A stretch of DNA of 64,000 bases from Leptodactylus fallax (Eukaryota > Chordata > Amphibia > Anura > Leptodactylidae), in assembly GCA_947044405.1 (NCBI GenBank), contig CAMRHE010000501.1, positions 1,046,001 to 1,110,000 of the forward strand, read 5' to 3'. Below, piece by piece: positions 1 to 13,100 of this stretch; position 1 is the stretch's first letter; each line of letters starts with the position of its first letter. The notes below the pieces were generated by a model that saw nothing but the letters and a program-made list of their open reading frames with translations, made no database searches and was not told the DNA's origin. The position numbers were made by a program, and so were the translations under genes.

Positions 1-667
1 AGTCTGCACAGGTTTGATGATTCTGAATAGACACAATTAATTGGGTGTTAACGTCTGACACAAGGGGGCGCCGCGCAGAACATTACAAAGGGTGGTCACC
101 AATACGGCGCCAATTTACAGAGAGACATTCCTGACATTTAGGCGATGAATTCTGCGTTTGTGATCAGGGATGGAGCAGTCTGGGCGGTTTATCTGCAGAG
201 ATTATCACATGTGGACGGAAGGAATCAAAAAGTGAACAAAAGCGTGGAGTGTGAACTTGGCCCAAATCTTCCAGGATCACTCCATGAAACTGCATGTATT
301 GGACAGACTAGATCAGATCAGATCAGAAACTGGACTGGACCAGATTGAATAAAATATGATTGGACTGTGATCAATGAGATTCACTGGATTGTACACAATT
401 GTATAGCATTGGATTGCACTGAGATTGTATGACAATGGATTGCACTATATTAGATTGTACTGCATTGAACTGGACCAGACTATACCAGATTGTAATGGAT
501 TGTATTATATCAGAAGTGGCCCAGATTTAATGGCATGGGATTGTATAGATGATTGCATGGCATTGGACTGTACAGGAATGGATCAGACTTGCTTGTACTA
601 AGACTAGATCAGATTGTGCTTGACTGCAACACATTTGATTATGATTGGATAATTAATAATCGCACTG
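1..667. other. Non-coding flank, degenerate TGGATTG-rich sequence
   Basis: No gene is visible. Positions 1-340 look like unique intergenic DNA, with a GGGGGCGCC motif near 65-73. From about 340 the sequence becomes a decayed, TGGATTGTA-rich version of the 36-bp array that follows, so this may be the worn edge of that array. The short open frames here show no recognisable protein signature. Confidence 0.6.
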
Positions 668-1086
668 GATTGTACATGATTGTATGGCATTGTATTGTAT
701 TGAGATTGTACATGATTGAATGGCATTGGATTGTATTGAGATTGTACATGATTGCATGGCATTGGATTGTATTGAGATTGTACATGATTGCATGGCATTG
801 GATTGTATTGAGATTGTACATGATGGCATGACATTGGATTGTATTGAGATTGTACATGATTGCATGACATTGGATTGTATTGAGATTGTACATGATTGCA
901 TGGCATTGGATTGGATTGAGATTGTACATGATTGAATGGCATTGGATTGGATTGAGATTGTACATGATTGCATGGCATTGGATTGGATTGAGATTGTACA
1001 TGATTGCATGACATTGGATTGTATTGAGATTGTACATGATTGCATGACATTGGATTGTATAGAGATTGTACATGATTGCATGGCAT
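668..1086. repeat. 36-bp minisatellite, about 11-12 copies
   Basis: The unit starts GATTGTACATGATTGCATGG, continues with CATTGGATTGTATTGA and repeats every 36 bp with few substitutions. Because 36 is a multiple of three and the unit lacks stops in several frames, overlapping open frames appear on both strands. They are by-products of the repeat. Confidence 0.9.
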
Positions 1087-1321
1087 TGCATTGCTTTATA
1101 TATATTATGTACATCCTGTCTCTGCCGTCCTTACTGCCCCAGACATGTCACTAAGCACAGACCTGACAATCTATCTGTGCAGCAGGTATTACAGATCTGG
1201 GCCTGTGACGTCTGACTGTCAGTGACAGGTGGCAGATGAGACAGCCGACCCCAGCCAGGCCGACGTCCTGGAGATCACGAGTCTTACGGGAAGCTGACAG
1301 ACCCTAATAAAACGGGATCAG

Positions 1322-3490
1322 CTCCTGACCCCCCATAACTCCTAACCCCCCATAACTCCTGACCCCCCCATAACTCCTAACCCCCCATAACTCCTGACCC
1401 CCCCCATAACTCCTAACCCCCCATAACTCCTGACCCCCCCATAACTCCTGACCCCCCCATAACTCCTAACCCCCCCATAACTCCTAACCCCCCATAACTC
1501 CTGACCCCCCCCATAACTCCTAACCCCCCATAACTCCTGACCCCCCCATAACTCCTGACCCCCCATAACTCCTGACCCCCCCATAACTCCTAACCCCCCA
1601 TAACTCCTGACCCCCCATAACTCCTGACCTCCCATAACTCCTGACCCCCCCATAACTCCTGACCTCCCATAACTCCTGACCCCCCCATAACTCCTGACCC
1701 CCCCATAACTCCTAACCCCCATAACTCCTGACCCCCCATAACTCCTGACCCCCCATAACTCCTGACCCCCCATAACTCCTGACCCCCCCATAACTCCTGA
1801 CCCCCCATAACTCCTGACCTCCCATAACTCCTGACCCCCCCATAACTCCTGACCCCCCATAACTCCTGACCTCCCATAACTCCTAACCCCCCATAACTCC
1901 TGACCTCCCATAACTCCTGACCCCCCCATAACTCCTGACCTCCCATAACTCCTGACCCCCCCATAACTCCTGACCCCCCCATAACTCCTAACCCCCATAA
2001 CTCCTGACCCCCCCCATAACTCCTGACCCCCCATAACTCCTGACCCCCCATAACTCCTGACCCCCCATAACTCCTGACCTCCCATAACTCCTGACCCCCC
2101 CATAACTCCTAACCCCCCATAACTCCTGACCCCCCCATAACTCCTGACCCCCCATAACTCCTGACCTCCCATAACTCCTAACCCCCCATAACTCCTGACC
2201 TCCCATAACTCCTGACCCCCCCATAACTCCTGACCTCCCATAACTCCTGACCCCCCCATAACTCCTGACCCCCCCATAACTCCTAACCCCCATAACTCCT
2301 GACCCCCCCATAACTCCTGACCCCCCATAACTCCTGACCCCCCATAACTCCTGACCCCCCATAACTCCTGACCCCCCATAACTCCTGACCCCCCCATAAC
2401 TCCTAACCCCCCATAACTCCTGACCCCCCCATAACTCCTGACCCCCCATAACTCCTGACCTCCCATAACTCCTGACCCCCCCATAACTCCTGACCCCCCA
2501 TAACTCCTGACCTCCCATAACTCCTGACCCCCCCATAACTCCTGACCCCCCATAACTCCTGACCTCCCATAACTCCTGACCCCCCCATTACTCCTGACCC
2601 CCCCATAACTCCTAACCCCCATAACTCCTGACCCCCCCATAACTCCTAACCCCCATAACTCCTGACCCCCCCATAACTCCTGACCCCCATAACTCCTGAC
2701 CCCCCCCATAACTCCTAACCCCCCATAACTCCTGACCCCCCCATAACTCCTAACCCCCCATAACTCCTGACCCCCCCATAACTCCTGACCCCCCCATAAC
2801 TCCTAACCCCCCATAACTCCTGACCCCCCCATAACTCCTAACCCCCCCATAACTCCTAACCTCCCATAACTCCTGGCCCCCCCATAACTCCTGACCCCCC
2901 ATAACTCCTGACCCCCCCAAACCTCCTGACCCCCCATAACTCCTGACCCCCCATAACTCCTGACCCCCCATAACTCCTAACCCCCCCATAACTCCTGACC
3001 CCCCCATAACTCCTGACCCCCCATAACTCCTGACCCCCCCATAACTCATGACCCCCCATAACTCATGACCCCCCCATTACTCCTGACCCCCCCATAACTC
3101 CTGACCCCCCGTAACTCCTGACCCCCCGTAACTCCTGACCCCCCCATAACTCCTGACCCCCCATAACTCCTGACCCCCCATAACTCCTGACCCCCCCATA
3201 ACTCCTGACCCCCCATAACTCCTGACCCCCCCATAACTCCTGACCCCCCCATAACTCCTGACCCCCCCATAACTCCTGACCCCCCATAACTCCTAACGCC
3301 CCCATAACTCCTGACCCCCCCATAACTCCTAACCCCCATAACTCCTGACCCCCCCATAACTCCTGACCCCCCATAACTCCTGACCCCCCATAACTCCTGA
3401 CCCCCCATAACTCCTGACCCCCCATAACTCCTAACGCCCCCATAACTCCTGACCCCCCCCATAGCTCTTGACCTTCCCCCATAGCACCTA
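1322..3490. repeat. 17-bp C-run minisatellite (CCCCCCATAACTCCTGA), about 125 copies
   Basis: The unit is CCCCCCATAACTCCTGA, with length variants caused by C runs of 5 to 8 and base variants TAACCC, GACCTCC and GTAACTCC. The minus strand therefore has a G5-G8 run about every 17 nt. Variant order repeats at a longer scale: the triplet of GACCTCCC variants near 1870, 1904 and 1938 recurs 295 bp later near 2165, 2199 and 2233. The long glycine-rich frames on the minus strand are repeat by-products. Confidence 0.95.
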
Positions 3491-3756
3491 AACCCCATAA
3501 ACAGTCACAGGCTGTTTTGCTCCACCAGATATTCTTTGACCCCTTACTAACACTGATTATCATGGTGTCTGACTCCGGGGGCGCTCATTCCTGGCATTAT
3601 TTCCTATGGTCATCTGATCGTGCTGTGGGGGTCACTTACAATAGACCCTGGTGCTGGAGGTGGCAGCGAGCCGTGGGATGTATCATCTGTATACTTTATT
3701 CATCTCATACAGACTCTTTCTTGTGCATGAGAAGTTTACCCTGCGCTATATATTGG

Positions 3757-6700
3757 CTTATTACATAGGGTTACTAGTACTGCTTACTATATTGTACTGG
3801 GTTAGACATATATATATACAGTATATACACTTCTATGTATATATTATTACTTAGGGTTACTAGTACTGTTTGCTATATTGTGCTGGGTTAGATATATATA
3901 TACAGTATATACACTTCTATGTATATATTATTACATAGGGTTACTAGTACTGCTTACTATATTGTGCTGGGTTAGATATATATATACAGTATATACACTT
4001 CTATGTATATATTATTACATAGGGTTACTAGTACTGCTTACTATATTGTGCTGGGTTAGACCTATATATACAGTATATACACTTCTATGTATAGATTATT
4101 ACATAGGGTTACTAGTACTGCTTACTATATTGTGCTGGGTTAGACCTATATATACAGTATATACACTTCTATGTATAGATTATTACATAGGGTTACTAGT
4201 ACTGCTTACTATATTGTGCTGGGTTAGATATATATATACAGTATATACACTTCTATGTATAGATTATTACATAGGGTTACTAGTACTGCTTACTATATTG
4301 TGCTGGGTGAGACCTATATACACTTCTATGTATAGATTATTACATAGGGTTACTAGTACTGCTTACTATATTGTGCTGGGTTAGATATATATATACAGTA
4401 TATACACTTCAATGTATATATTATTACATAGGGTTACTAGTACTGCTTACTATATTGTGCTGGGTTAGACCTATATACACTTCTATGTATATATTATTAC
4501 ATAGGGTTACTAGTACTGTTTCCTATATTGTGCTGGGTTAGATATATATATATATACAGTATATACACTTCTATGTATATATTATTACATAGGGTTACTA
4601 GTACTGCTTACTATATTGTACTGGGTTAGACATATATATATACAGTATATACACTTCTATGTATATATTATTACATAGGGTTACTAGTACTGCTTACTAT
4701 ATTGTACTGGGTGAGACATATATATATATACAGTATATACACTTCTATGTATATATTATTACTTAGGGTTACTAGTACTGTTTGCTATATTGTGCTGGGT
4801 TAGACCTATATATACAGTATATACACTTCTATGCATATATTATTACATAGGGTTACTAGTACTGCTTACTATATTGTGCTGGGTTAGATATATATATACA
4901 GTATATACACTTCTATGTATATATTATTACATAGGGTTACTAGTACTGCTTACTATATTGTGCTGGGTTAGATATATATATACAGTATATACACTTCTAT
5001 GTATAGATTATTACATAGGGTTACTAGTACTGCTTACTATATTGTGCTGGGTTAGATATATATATACAGTATATACACTTCTATGTATAGATTATTACAT
5101 AGGGTTACTAGTACTGCTTACTATATTGTACTGGGTTAGACATATATATATACAGTATATACACTTCTATGTATATATTATTACATAGGGTTACTAGTAC
5201 TGCTTACTATATTGTACTGGGTGAGACATATATATATACAGTATATACACTTCTATGTATATATTATTACTTAGGGTTACTAGTACTGTTTGCTATATTG
5301 TGCTGGGTTAGACCTATATATACAGTATATACACTTCTATGCATATATTATTACATAGGGTTACTAGTACTGCTTACTATATTGTGCTGGGTTAGATATA
5401 TATATACAGTATATACACTTCTATGTATAGATTATTACATAGGGTTACTAGTACTGCTTACTATATTGTGCTGGGTGAGACCTATATACACTTCTATGTA
5501 TAGATTATTACATAGGGTTACTAGTACTGCTTACTATAATGTGCTGGGTTAGATATATATATACAGTATATACACTTCTATGTATAGATTATTACATAGG
5601 GTTACTAGTACTGCTTACTATATTGTGCTGGGTTAGACCTATATACACTTCTATGTATATATTATTACTTAGGGTTACTAGTACTGTTTCCTATATTGTG
5701 CTGGGTTAGATATATATATATACAGTATATACACTTCTATGTATAGATTATTACATAGGGTTACTAGTACTGTTTCCTATATTGTGCTGGGTTAGATATA
5801 TATATATACAGTATATACACTTCTATGTATAGATTATTACATAGGGTTACTAGTACTGCTTACTATATTGTGCTGGGTTAGATATATATATACAGTATAT
5901 ACACTTCTATGTATAGATTATTACATAGGGTTACTAGTACTGCTTACTATATTGTACTGGGTGAGACATATATATATACAGTATATACACTTCTATGTAT
6001 ATATTATTACTTAGGGTTACTAGTACTGTTTGCTATATTGTGCTGGGTTAGACCTATATATACAGTATATACACTTCTATGTATATATTATTACTTAGGG
6101 TTACTAGTACTGCTTACTATATTGTGCTGGGTTAGATATATATATATACAGTATATACACTTCTATGCATATATTATTACATAGGGTTACTAGTACTGCT
6201 TACTATATTGTGCTGGGTTAGATATATATATACAGTATATACACTTCTATGTATAGATTATTACATAGGGTTACTAGTACTGCTTACTATATTGTGCTGG
6301 GTTAGACCTATATATACAGTATATACACTTCTATGTATAGATTATTACATAGGGTTACTAGTACTGCTTACTATATTGTGCTGGGTTAGACCTATATATA
6401 CAGTATATACACTTCTATGTATAGATTATTACATAGGGTTACTAGTACTGTTTGCTATATTGTGCTGGGTTAGATATATATATACAGTATATACACTTCT
6501 ATGTATATATTATTACATAGGGTTACTAGTACTGCTTCCTATATTGTGCTGGGTTAGACCTATATACACTTCTATGTATAGATTATTACATAGGGTTACT
6601 AGTACTGTTTGCTATATTGTGCTGAGTTAGATATATATATACAGTATATACACTTCTATGTATAGATTATTACATAGGGTTACTAGTACTGTTTGCTATA

Positions 6701-8914
6701 TTGTGCTGGGTTAGACCTATATATATACAGTATATACACTTCTATGTATATATTATTACATAGGGTTACTAGTACTGCTTCCTATATTGTGCTGGGTTAG
6801 ACCTATATACACTTCTATGTATAGATTATTACATAGGGTTACTAGTACTGTTTGCTATATTGTGCTGGGTTAGATATATATATACAGTATATACACTTCT
6901 ATGTATAGATTATTACATAGGGTTACTAGTACTGTTTGCTATATTGTGCTGGGTTAGATATATATATACAGTATATACACTTCTATGTATAGATTATTAC
7001 ATAGGGTTACTAGTACTGCTTCCTATATTGTGCTGGGTTAGATATATATATACAGTATATACACTTCTATGTATAGATTATTACATAGGGTTACTAGTAC
7101 TGTTTGCTATATTGTGCTGGGTTAGATATATATATACAGTATATACACTTCTATGTATAGATTATTACATAGGGTTACTAGTACTGCTTCCTATATTGTG
7201 CTGGGTTAGATATATATATACAGTATATACACTTCTATGTATAGATTATTACATAGGGTTACTAGTACTGCTTACTATATTGTGCTGGGTGAGACCTATA
7301 TACACTTCTATGTATAGATTATTACATAGGGTTACTAGTACTGCTTACTATAATGTGCTGGGTTAGATATATATATACAGTATATACACTTCTATGTATA
7401 GATTATTACATAGGGTTACTAGTACTGCTTACTATATTGTGCTGGGTTAGACCTATATACACTTCTATGTATATATTATTACTTAGGGTTACTAGTACTG
7501 TTTCCTATATTGTGCTGGGTTAGATATATATATATACAGTATATACACTTCTATGTATAGATTATTACATAGGGTTACTAGTACTGTTTCCTATATTGTG
7601 CTGGGTTAGATATATATATATACAGTATATACACTTCTATGTATAGATTATTACATAGGGTTACTAGTACTGCTTACTATATTGTGCTGGGTTAGATATA
7701 TATATACAGTATATACACTTCTATGTATAGATTATTACATAGGGTTACTAGTACTGCTTACTATATTGTACTGGGTGAGACATATATATATACAGTATAT
7801 ACACTTCTATGTATATATTATTACTTAGGGTTACTAGTACTGTTTGCTATATTGTGCTGGGTTAGACCTATATATACAGTATATACACTTCTATGTATAT
7901 ATTATTACTTAGGGTTACTAGTACTGCTTACTATATTGTGCTGGGTTAGATATATATATATACAGTATATACACTTCTATGCATATATTATTACATAGGG
8001 TTACTAGTACTGCTTACTATATTGTGCTGGGTTAGATATATATATACAGTATATACACTTCTATGTATAGATTATTACATAGGGTTACTAGTACTGCTTA
8101 CTATATTGTGCTGGGTTAGACCTATATATACAGTATATACACTTCTATGTATAGATTATTACATAGGGTTACTAGTACTGCTTACTATATTGTGCTGGGT
8201 TAGACCTATATATACAGTATATACACTTCTATGTATAGATTATTACATAGGGTTACTAGTACTGTTTGCTATATTGTGCTGGGTTAGATATATATATACA
8301 GTATATACACTTCTATGTATATATTATTACATAGGGTTACTAGTACTGCTTCCTATATTGTGCTGGGTTAGACCTATATACACTTCTATGTATAGATTAT
8401 TACATAGGGTTACTAGTACTGTTTGCTATATTGTGCTGGGTTAGATATATATATACAGTATATACACTTCTATGTATAGATTATTACATAGGGTTACTAG
8501 TACTGTTTGCTATATTGTGCTGGGTTAGATATATATATACAGTATATACACTTCTATGTATAGATTATTACATAGGGTTACTAGTACTGCTTCCTATATT
8601 GTGCTGGGTTAGATATATATATACAGTATATACACTTCTATGTATAGATTATTACATAGGGTTACTAGTACTGTTTGCTATATTGTGCTGGGTTAGATAT
8701 ATATATACAGTATATACACTTCTATGTATAGATTATTACATAGGGTTACTAGTACTGCTTCCTATATTGTGCTGGGTTAGATATATATATACAGTATATA
8801 CACTTCTATGTATAGATTATTACATAGGGTTACTAGTACTGCTTACTATATTGTGCTGGGTGAGACCTATATACACTTCTATGTATAGATTATTACATAG
8901 GGTTATTAGTACTT
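3757..8914. repeat. 84-bp AT-rich satellite, about 61 copies, with a 1,814-bp higher-order duplication
   Basis: The unit begins GGGTTACTAGTACTGCTTAC, runs through GTGCTGGGTTAGATATATAT and ends CTATGTATAGATTATTACATA. It is 84 bp, with 70-bp versions lacking part of the TATATACAGTATA segment and slightly longer versions with extra TA steps. Markers such as 'TATAATGTGCTGG' recur exactly 1,814 bp apart (about 5536 and 7350), so a block of roughly 22 units was duplicated recently. Because 84 is divisible by three, identical hydrophobic-looking open frames recur; there is no evidence of coding. Confidence 0.95.
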
Positions 8915-9370
8915 GGCACTGATGCGTTGATGGTGTATTCTGCCAGGGTTACTCTGTATGGCTTATTTTATGACTTGTTGAGTTCCCTATTTCTATTATA
9001 TTGGATCAAATGGAGAATAGAAGTTATTCAGTTACAATAAAACCTGTCACTGACCAGGGAACGTTCTGCAGAGTGATGGAGCGCGGTGATCACTGAGGAG
9101 TCACATGAGAAAATAGAATGGAAGATGAACCATTGGCGGGGCAGAGAGCAGCGAGCGCCTCCTTCATGGTCACCAAGGTTTTGCTCCTCGAAGTTTATGT
9201 TACTATAGCTTATAATGTACAGCACCATGGAATTAATGGTGCTATATAAATAAACAATAATAATAATAATATTGCACTTGAATGAGACTGAGCTGCAGTA
9301 ACCTGGCACGGCCATTACACAGTGGAAGGCGCTGTGCCTCTAGTCACTAAACTGCATAGCTAGCTCCTGT
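8915..9370. other. Unique spacer with a frog-type dispersed repeat tail
   Basis: No gene is visible. At about 9205-9272 lies 'gtacagcaccatgg...ggtgctatataaataa' followed by an (AAT)n tract. It resembles a 3' tail that I recall as very common in anuran genomes ('gtacagcgctgcgg...ggcgctatataaataa'); the family name is not certain. Confidence 0.5.
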
Positions 9371-9414
9371 GGGGCGGGGGGGGGGGGGGGGGGGGGGGCG
9401 CGGGGGGGGGGGGG
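9371..9414. repeat. Poly-G tract, about 44 bp
   Basis: An almost pure G run broken only by single C positions. Its length is likely to be unreliable in any assembly, and it sits at the join between unique sequence and the degenerate GTAGT-type repeat. Confidence 0.9.
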
Positions 9415-9862
9415 TGCAGTATGTAGTGTAGTATAGTGTAGATAGAGAAGTAGTAAGAGGGAGGAGAAGGAGGAGAAGTAGTGTAGAAGGAGAAGTAGAG
9501 AAGGTAGAAGTAGGTAGAAGTGTAGAAGAGTGTAGAAGGAGAAGGTAGAAGAGGAGTATAGGTAGAAGTAGGAGTATAGTGTAGTAATGGATAGTGTAGA
9601 ATGAGGAGATAGTGTAGAATTGATAGTGTAGAAGTAGTGTAGTATGTGTAGTATAGTAGTGTAGAGTAGTATAGTGTAGTATAGTAGTGGGAGGTAGAAG
9701 AGTGTAGAAGAGTGTAGTATAGTGTAGTATATGTAGTGTAGTATAGTGTAGTATATTGTAGTGTAGTATAGTGTAGAAGTGTAGAATTGTAGTGAGTATA
9801 GGGTACCGCATATCAAGTAAGTAGTGAGAAGTGTAGTAATTGTAGTGTAGTATAGGACCAGA
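9415..9862. repeat. Degenerate GTAGT/GTAGA pentamer-rich tract
   Basis: Imperfect runs of TAGTG, TAGTA and GTAGAAG words with irregular spacing. The vocabulary matches the large pentamer array starting 300 bp further on, so this is probably an older, decayed outlier of it. The interval 9863-10157 between them looks unique and shows no gene. Confidence 0.75.
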
Positions 9863-10157
9863 GGGGCGTACTTTGTGTTCTACTAAAACCATTATAGGAT
9901 CTCTGTAAACTGTGCAGTTTGCTACAATGTATCAGTATAGCTAAAATGTATCAGCCTGAAGGAAACACTGATAAGTGCACAGAACATTGTCTACACTGTG
10001 GTACAGCTGTAACATACCCTAGTGTGAGTATAGTGTAAGGTCTTTAGGATCTGGACATAAATAAGAAGGTTTGCATTTGGTGACAGCCGTGGAGTATCTG
10101 ACTCTCTGTGTTAAAGGGTTAATCTTATTTATTGCTATTTGCCATGTCCTGTGCCGG

Positions 10158-13100
10158 TGCAGTTTTGAGGATTATATAGTGTAGTATAGTATAGCGTAGC
10201 ATAGAATAGTGTAGTATAATATAGTATAGCATAGCATAGTATAGTGTAGTATAGTATAGTGTAGTATATTGTAGTGTAGTATATTGTAGTATAGAATAGT
10301 GTAGTATATTGTAGTGTAGTATAGTGTAGTATATTGTAGTGTAGTATATTGTAGTGCGGTATATTGTAGTGTAGTATAGTGTAGTATATTGTAGTGTAGT
10401 ATATTGTAGTATAGTATAGTGTAGTATATTGTAGTGTAGTATAGTGTAGTATATTGTAGTGTAGTATAGTGTAGTATAGTGTAGTATATTGTAGTGTAGT
10501 ATAGTGTAGTATATTGTAGTGTAGTATAGTATAGTATAGTGTAGTATAGCATAGTGTAGCATAGAATAGTGTAGTATAATATAGTATAGCATAGCATAGT
10601 ATAGTGTAGTATAGTATAGTGTAGTATAGTGTAGTATAGTGTAGTATATTGTAGTGTAGTATAGTGTAGTATATTGTAGTGTAGTATAGTGTAGTATATT
10701 GTAGTGTAGTATAGTGTAGTATTGTGTAGTATATTGTAGTGTAGTATAGTGTAGTATAGTGTAGTATATTGTAGTGTAGTATAGTGTAGTATAGTGTAGT
10801 ATATTGTAGTGCAGTATAGTGTAGTATATTGTAGTGTAGTATAGTGTAGTATATTGTAGTATAGTATAGTGTAGTATAGCATAGTGTAGCATAGTATAGT
10901 GTAGTATAATATAGTATAGCATAGCATAGTATAGTGTAGTATAGTATAGTGTAGTATATTGTAGTATAGTATAGTGTAGTATATTGTAGTGTAGCATAGT
11001 ATAGTGTAGTATATTGTAGTGTAGTATAGTGTAGTATATTGTAGTGTAGTATAGTGTAGTATTGTGTAGTATATTGTAGTGTAGTATAGTGTAGTATAGT
11101 GTAGTATATTGTAGTGTAGTATAGTGTAGTATTGTGTAGTATATTGTAGTGTAGTATATAGTGTAGTATAGTGTAGTATATTGTAGTATAGTATAGTGTA
11201 GTATAGTGTAGTATATTGTAGTGTAGTAGTGTAGTATAGTGTAGTATATTGTAGTGTAGTATAGTGTAGTATATTGTAGTGTAGTATAGTGTAGTATATT
11301 GTAGTAGTGTAGTATAGTGTAGTATAGTATAGTGTAGTATAGTAGTATATTGTAGTGTAGTATAGTGTAGTATATAGCGTAGCATAGTATAGTGTAGTAT
11401 AGTATAGTATAGCATAGCTAGTATAGTGTAGTATAGTATAGTGTAGTATATTGTAGTATAGTATAGTGTAGTATATTGTAGTGTAGTATATTGTAGTGTA
11501 GTATATTGTAGTGTAGTATAGTGTCGTATACTGTAGTGTAGTATAGTGTAGTATATTGTAGTATAGTATAGTGTAGTATATTGTAGTGTAGCATAGTATA
11601 GTGTAGTATATTGTAGTGTAGTATAGTGTAGTATATTGTAGTGTAGTATAGTGTCGTATACTGTAGTGTAGTAAGGTGTAGTATATTGTAGTGTAGTATA
11701 GTGTAGTATATTGTAGTATAGTATTGTGTAGTATATTGTAGTATAGTGTAGTATATTGTAGTGTAGTATAGTGTAGTATATTGTAGTGCAGTATAGTGTA
11801 GTATATTGTAGTGTAGTATAGTGTAGTATATGTTAGTGTAGTATAGTGTAGTATATTGTAGTGTAGTATAGTGTAGTATATTGTAGTATAGTATAGTGTA
11901 GTATATTGTAGTGTAGTATAGTGTAGTATATTGTAGTGTAGTATAGTGTAGTATATTGTAGTATAGTATAGTGTAGTATATTGTAGTGTAGTATATTGTA
12001 GTGTAGTATATTGTAGTATAGTATAGTGTCGTATATTGTAGTGTAGTATAGTGTAGTATATGTGTAGTGTAGTATAGTGTAGTATATTGTAGTATAGTAT
12101 AGTGTAGTATATTGTAGTGTAGTATAGTATAGTATAGTGTAGTATAGCATAGTGTAGTATATTGTAGTGTAGTATAGTGTAGTATATTGTAGTGTAGTAT
12201 AGTATATTGTAGTGTAGTATAGTGTAGTATATTGTAGTGTAGTATAGTGTAGTATATTGTAGTGTAGTATTGTGTAGTATATTGTAGTATAGCATAGCAT
12301 AGCATAATATAGTGTAGTATATTGTAGTGTAGTATATTGTAGTATAGTGTAGTATATTGTAGTGTAGTATAGTGTAGTATATTGTAGTGTAGTATAGTGT
12401 AGTATATTGTAGTATAGTATAGTGTAGTATATTGTAGTGTAGTATAGTGTCATATATTGTAGTGTAGTATATTGTAGTGTAGAATAGTGTAATATATTGT
12501 AGTATAGTATAGTGTCGTATATTGTAGTGTAGTATAGTGTAGTATATTGTAGTGTAGTATATGTAGTATATTGTAGTATATTGTAGTGTAGTATAGTGTA
12601 GTATATTGTAGTGTAGTATAGTGTAGTATATTGTAGTGTAGTATAGTGTAGTATATTGTAGTGTAGTATAGTGTAGTATATTGTAGTATAGTATAGTGTA
12701 GTATATTGTAGTGTAGTATAGTGTAGTATATAGTGTAGTATAGTATAGTGTAGCATAGAATAGTGTAGTATAGTATAGTATAGCGTAGTATATAGTAGTG
12801 TAGTATAGTGTAGTGTAGTATAGTGTAGTATATTGTAGTGTAGTATATTGTAGTGTAGTATAGTGTAGTATATTGTAGTGTAGTATAGTGTAGTATATTG
12901 TAGTGTAGTATATTGTAGTGTAGTATAGTATAGTATAGTGTAGTATAGTATAGTGTAGTATAGTATAGTGTAGTATAATGTAGTATAGCATAGTATAGTG
13001 TAGTATAGTATAGTGTAGTATAGTGTAGTATAGTGTAGTATATTGTAGTGTAGTATAGTGTAGTATATTGTAGTGTAGTATAGTGTAGTATATTGTAGTG

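Noticed and set aside
1342..2709. Glycine-rich 455-codon frame that looks like a structural or antifreeze-type protein
   Set aside because: It is the reverse of the 17-bp C-run repeat; length variants of the C run shift the frame often, and the overlapping frames show the same pattern.
3757..8914. Regular direct repeats that might suggest a CRISPR array
   Set aside because: There are no unique spacers: the whole unit repeats. The sequence is eukaryotic and has no cas genes.
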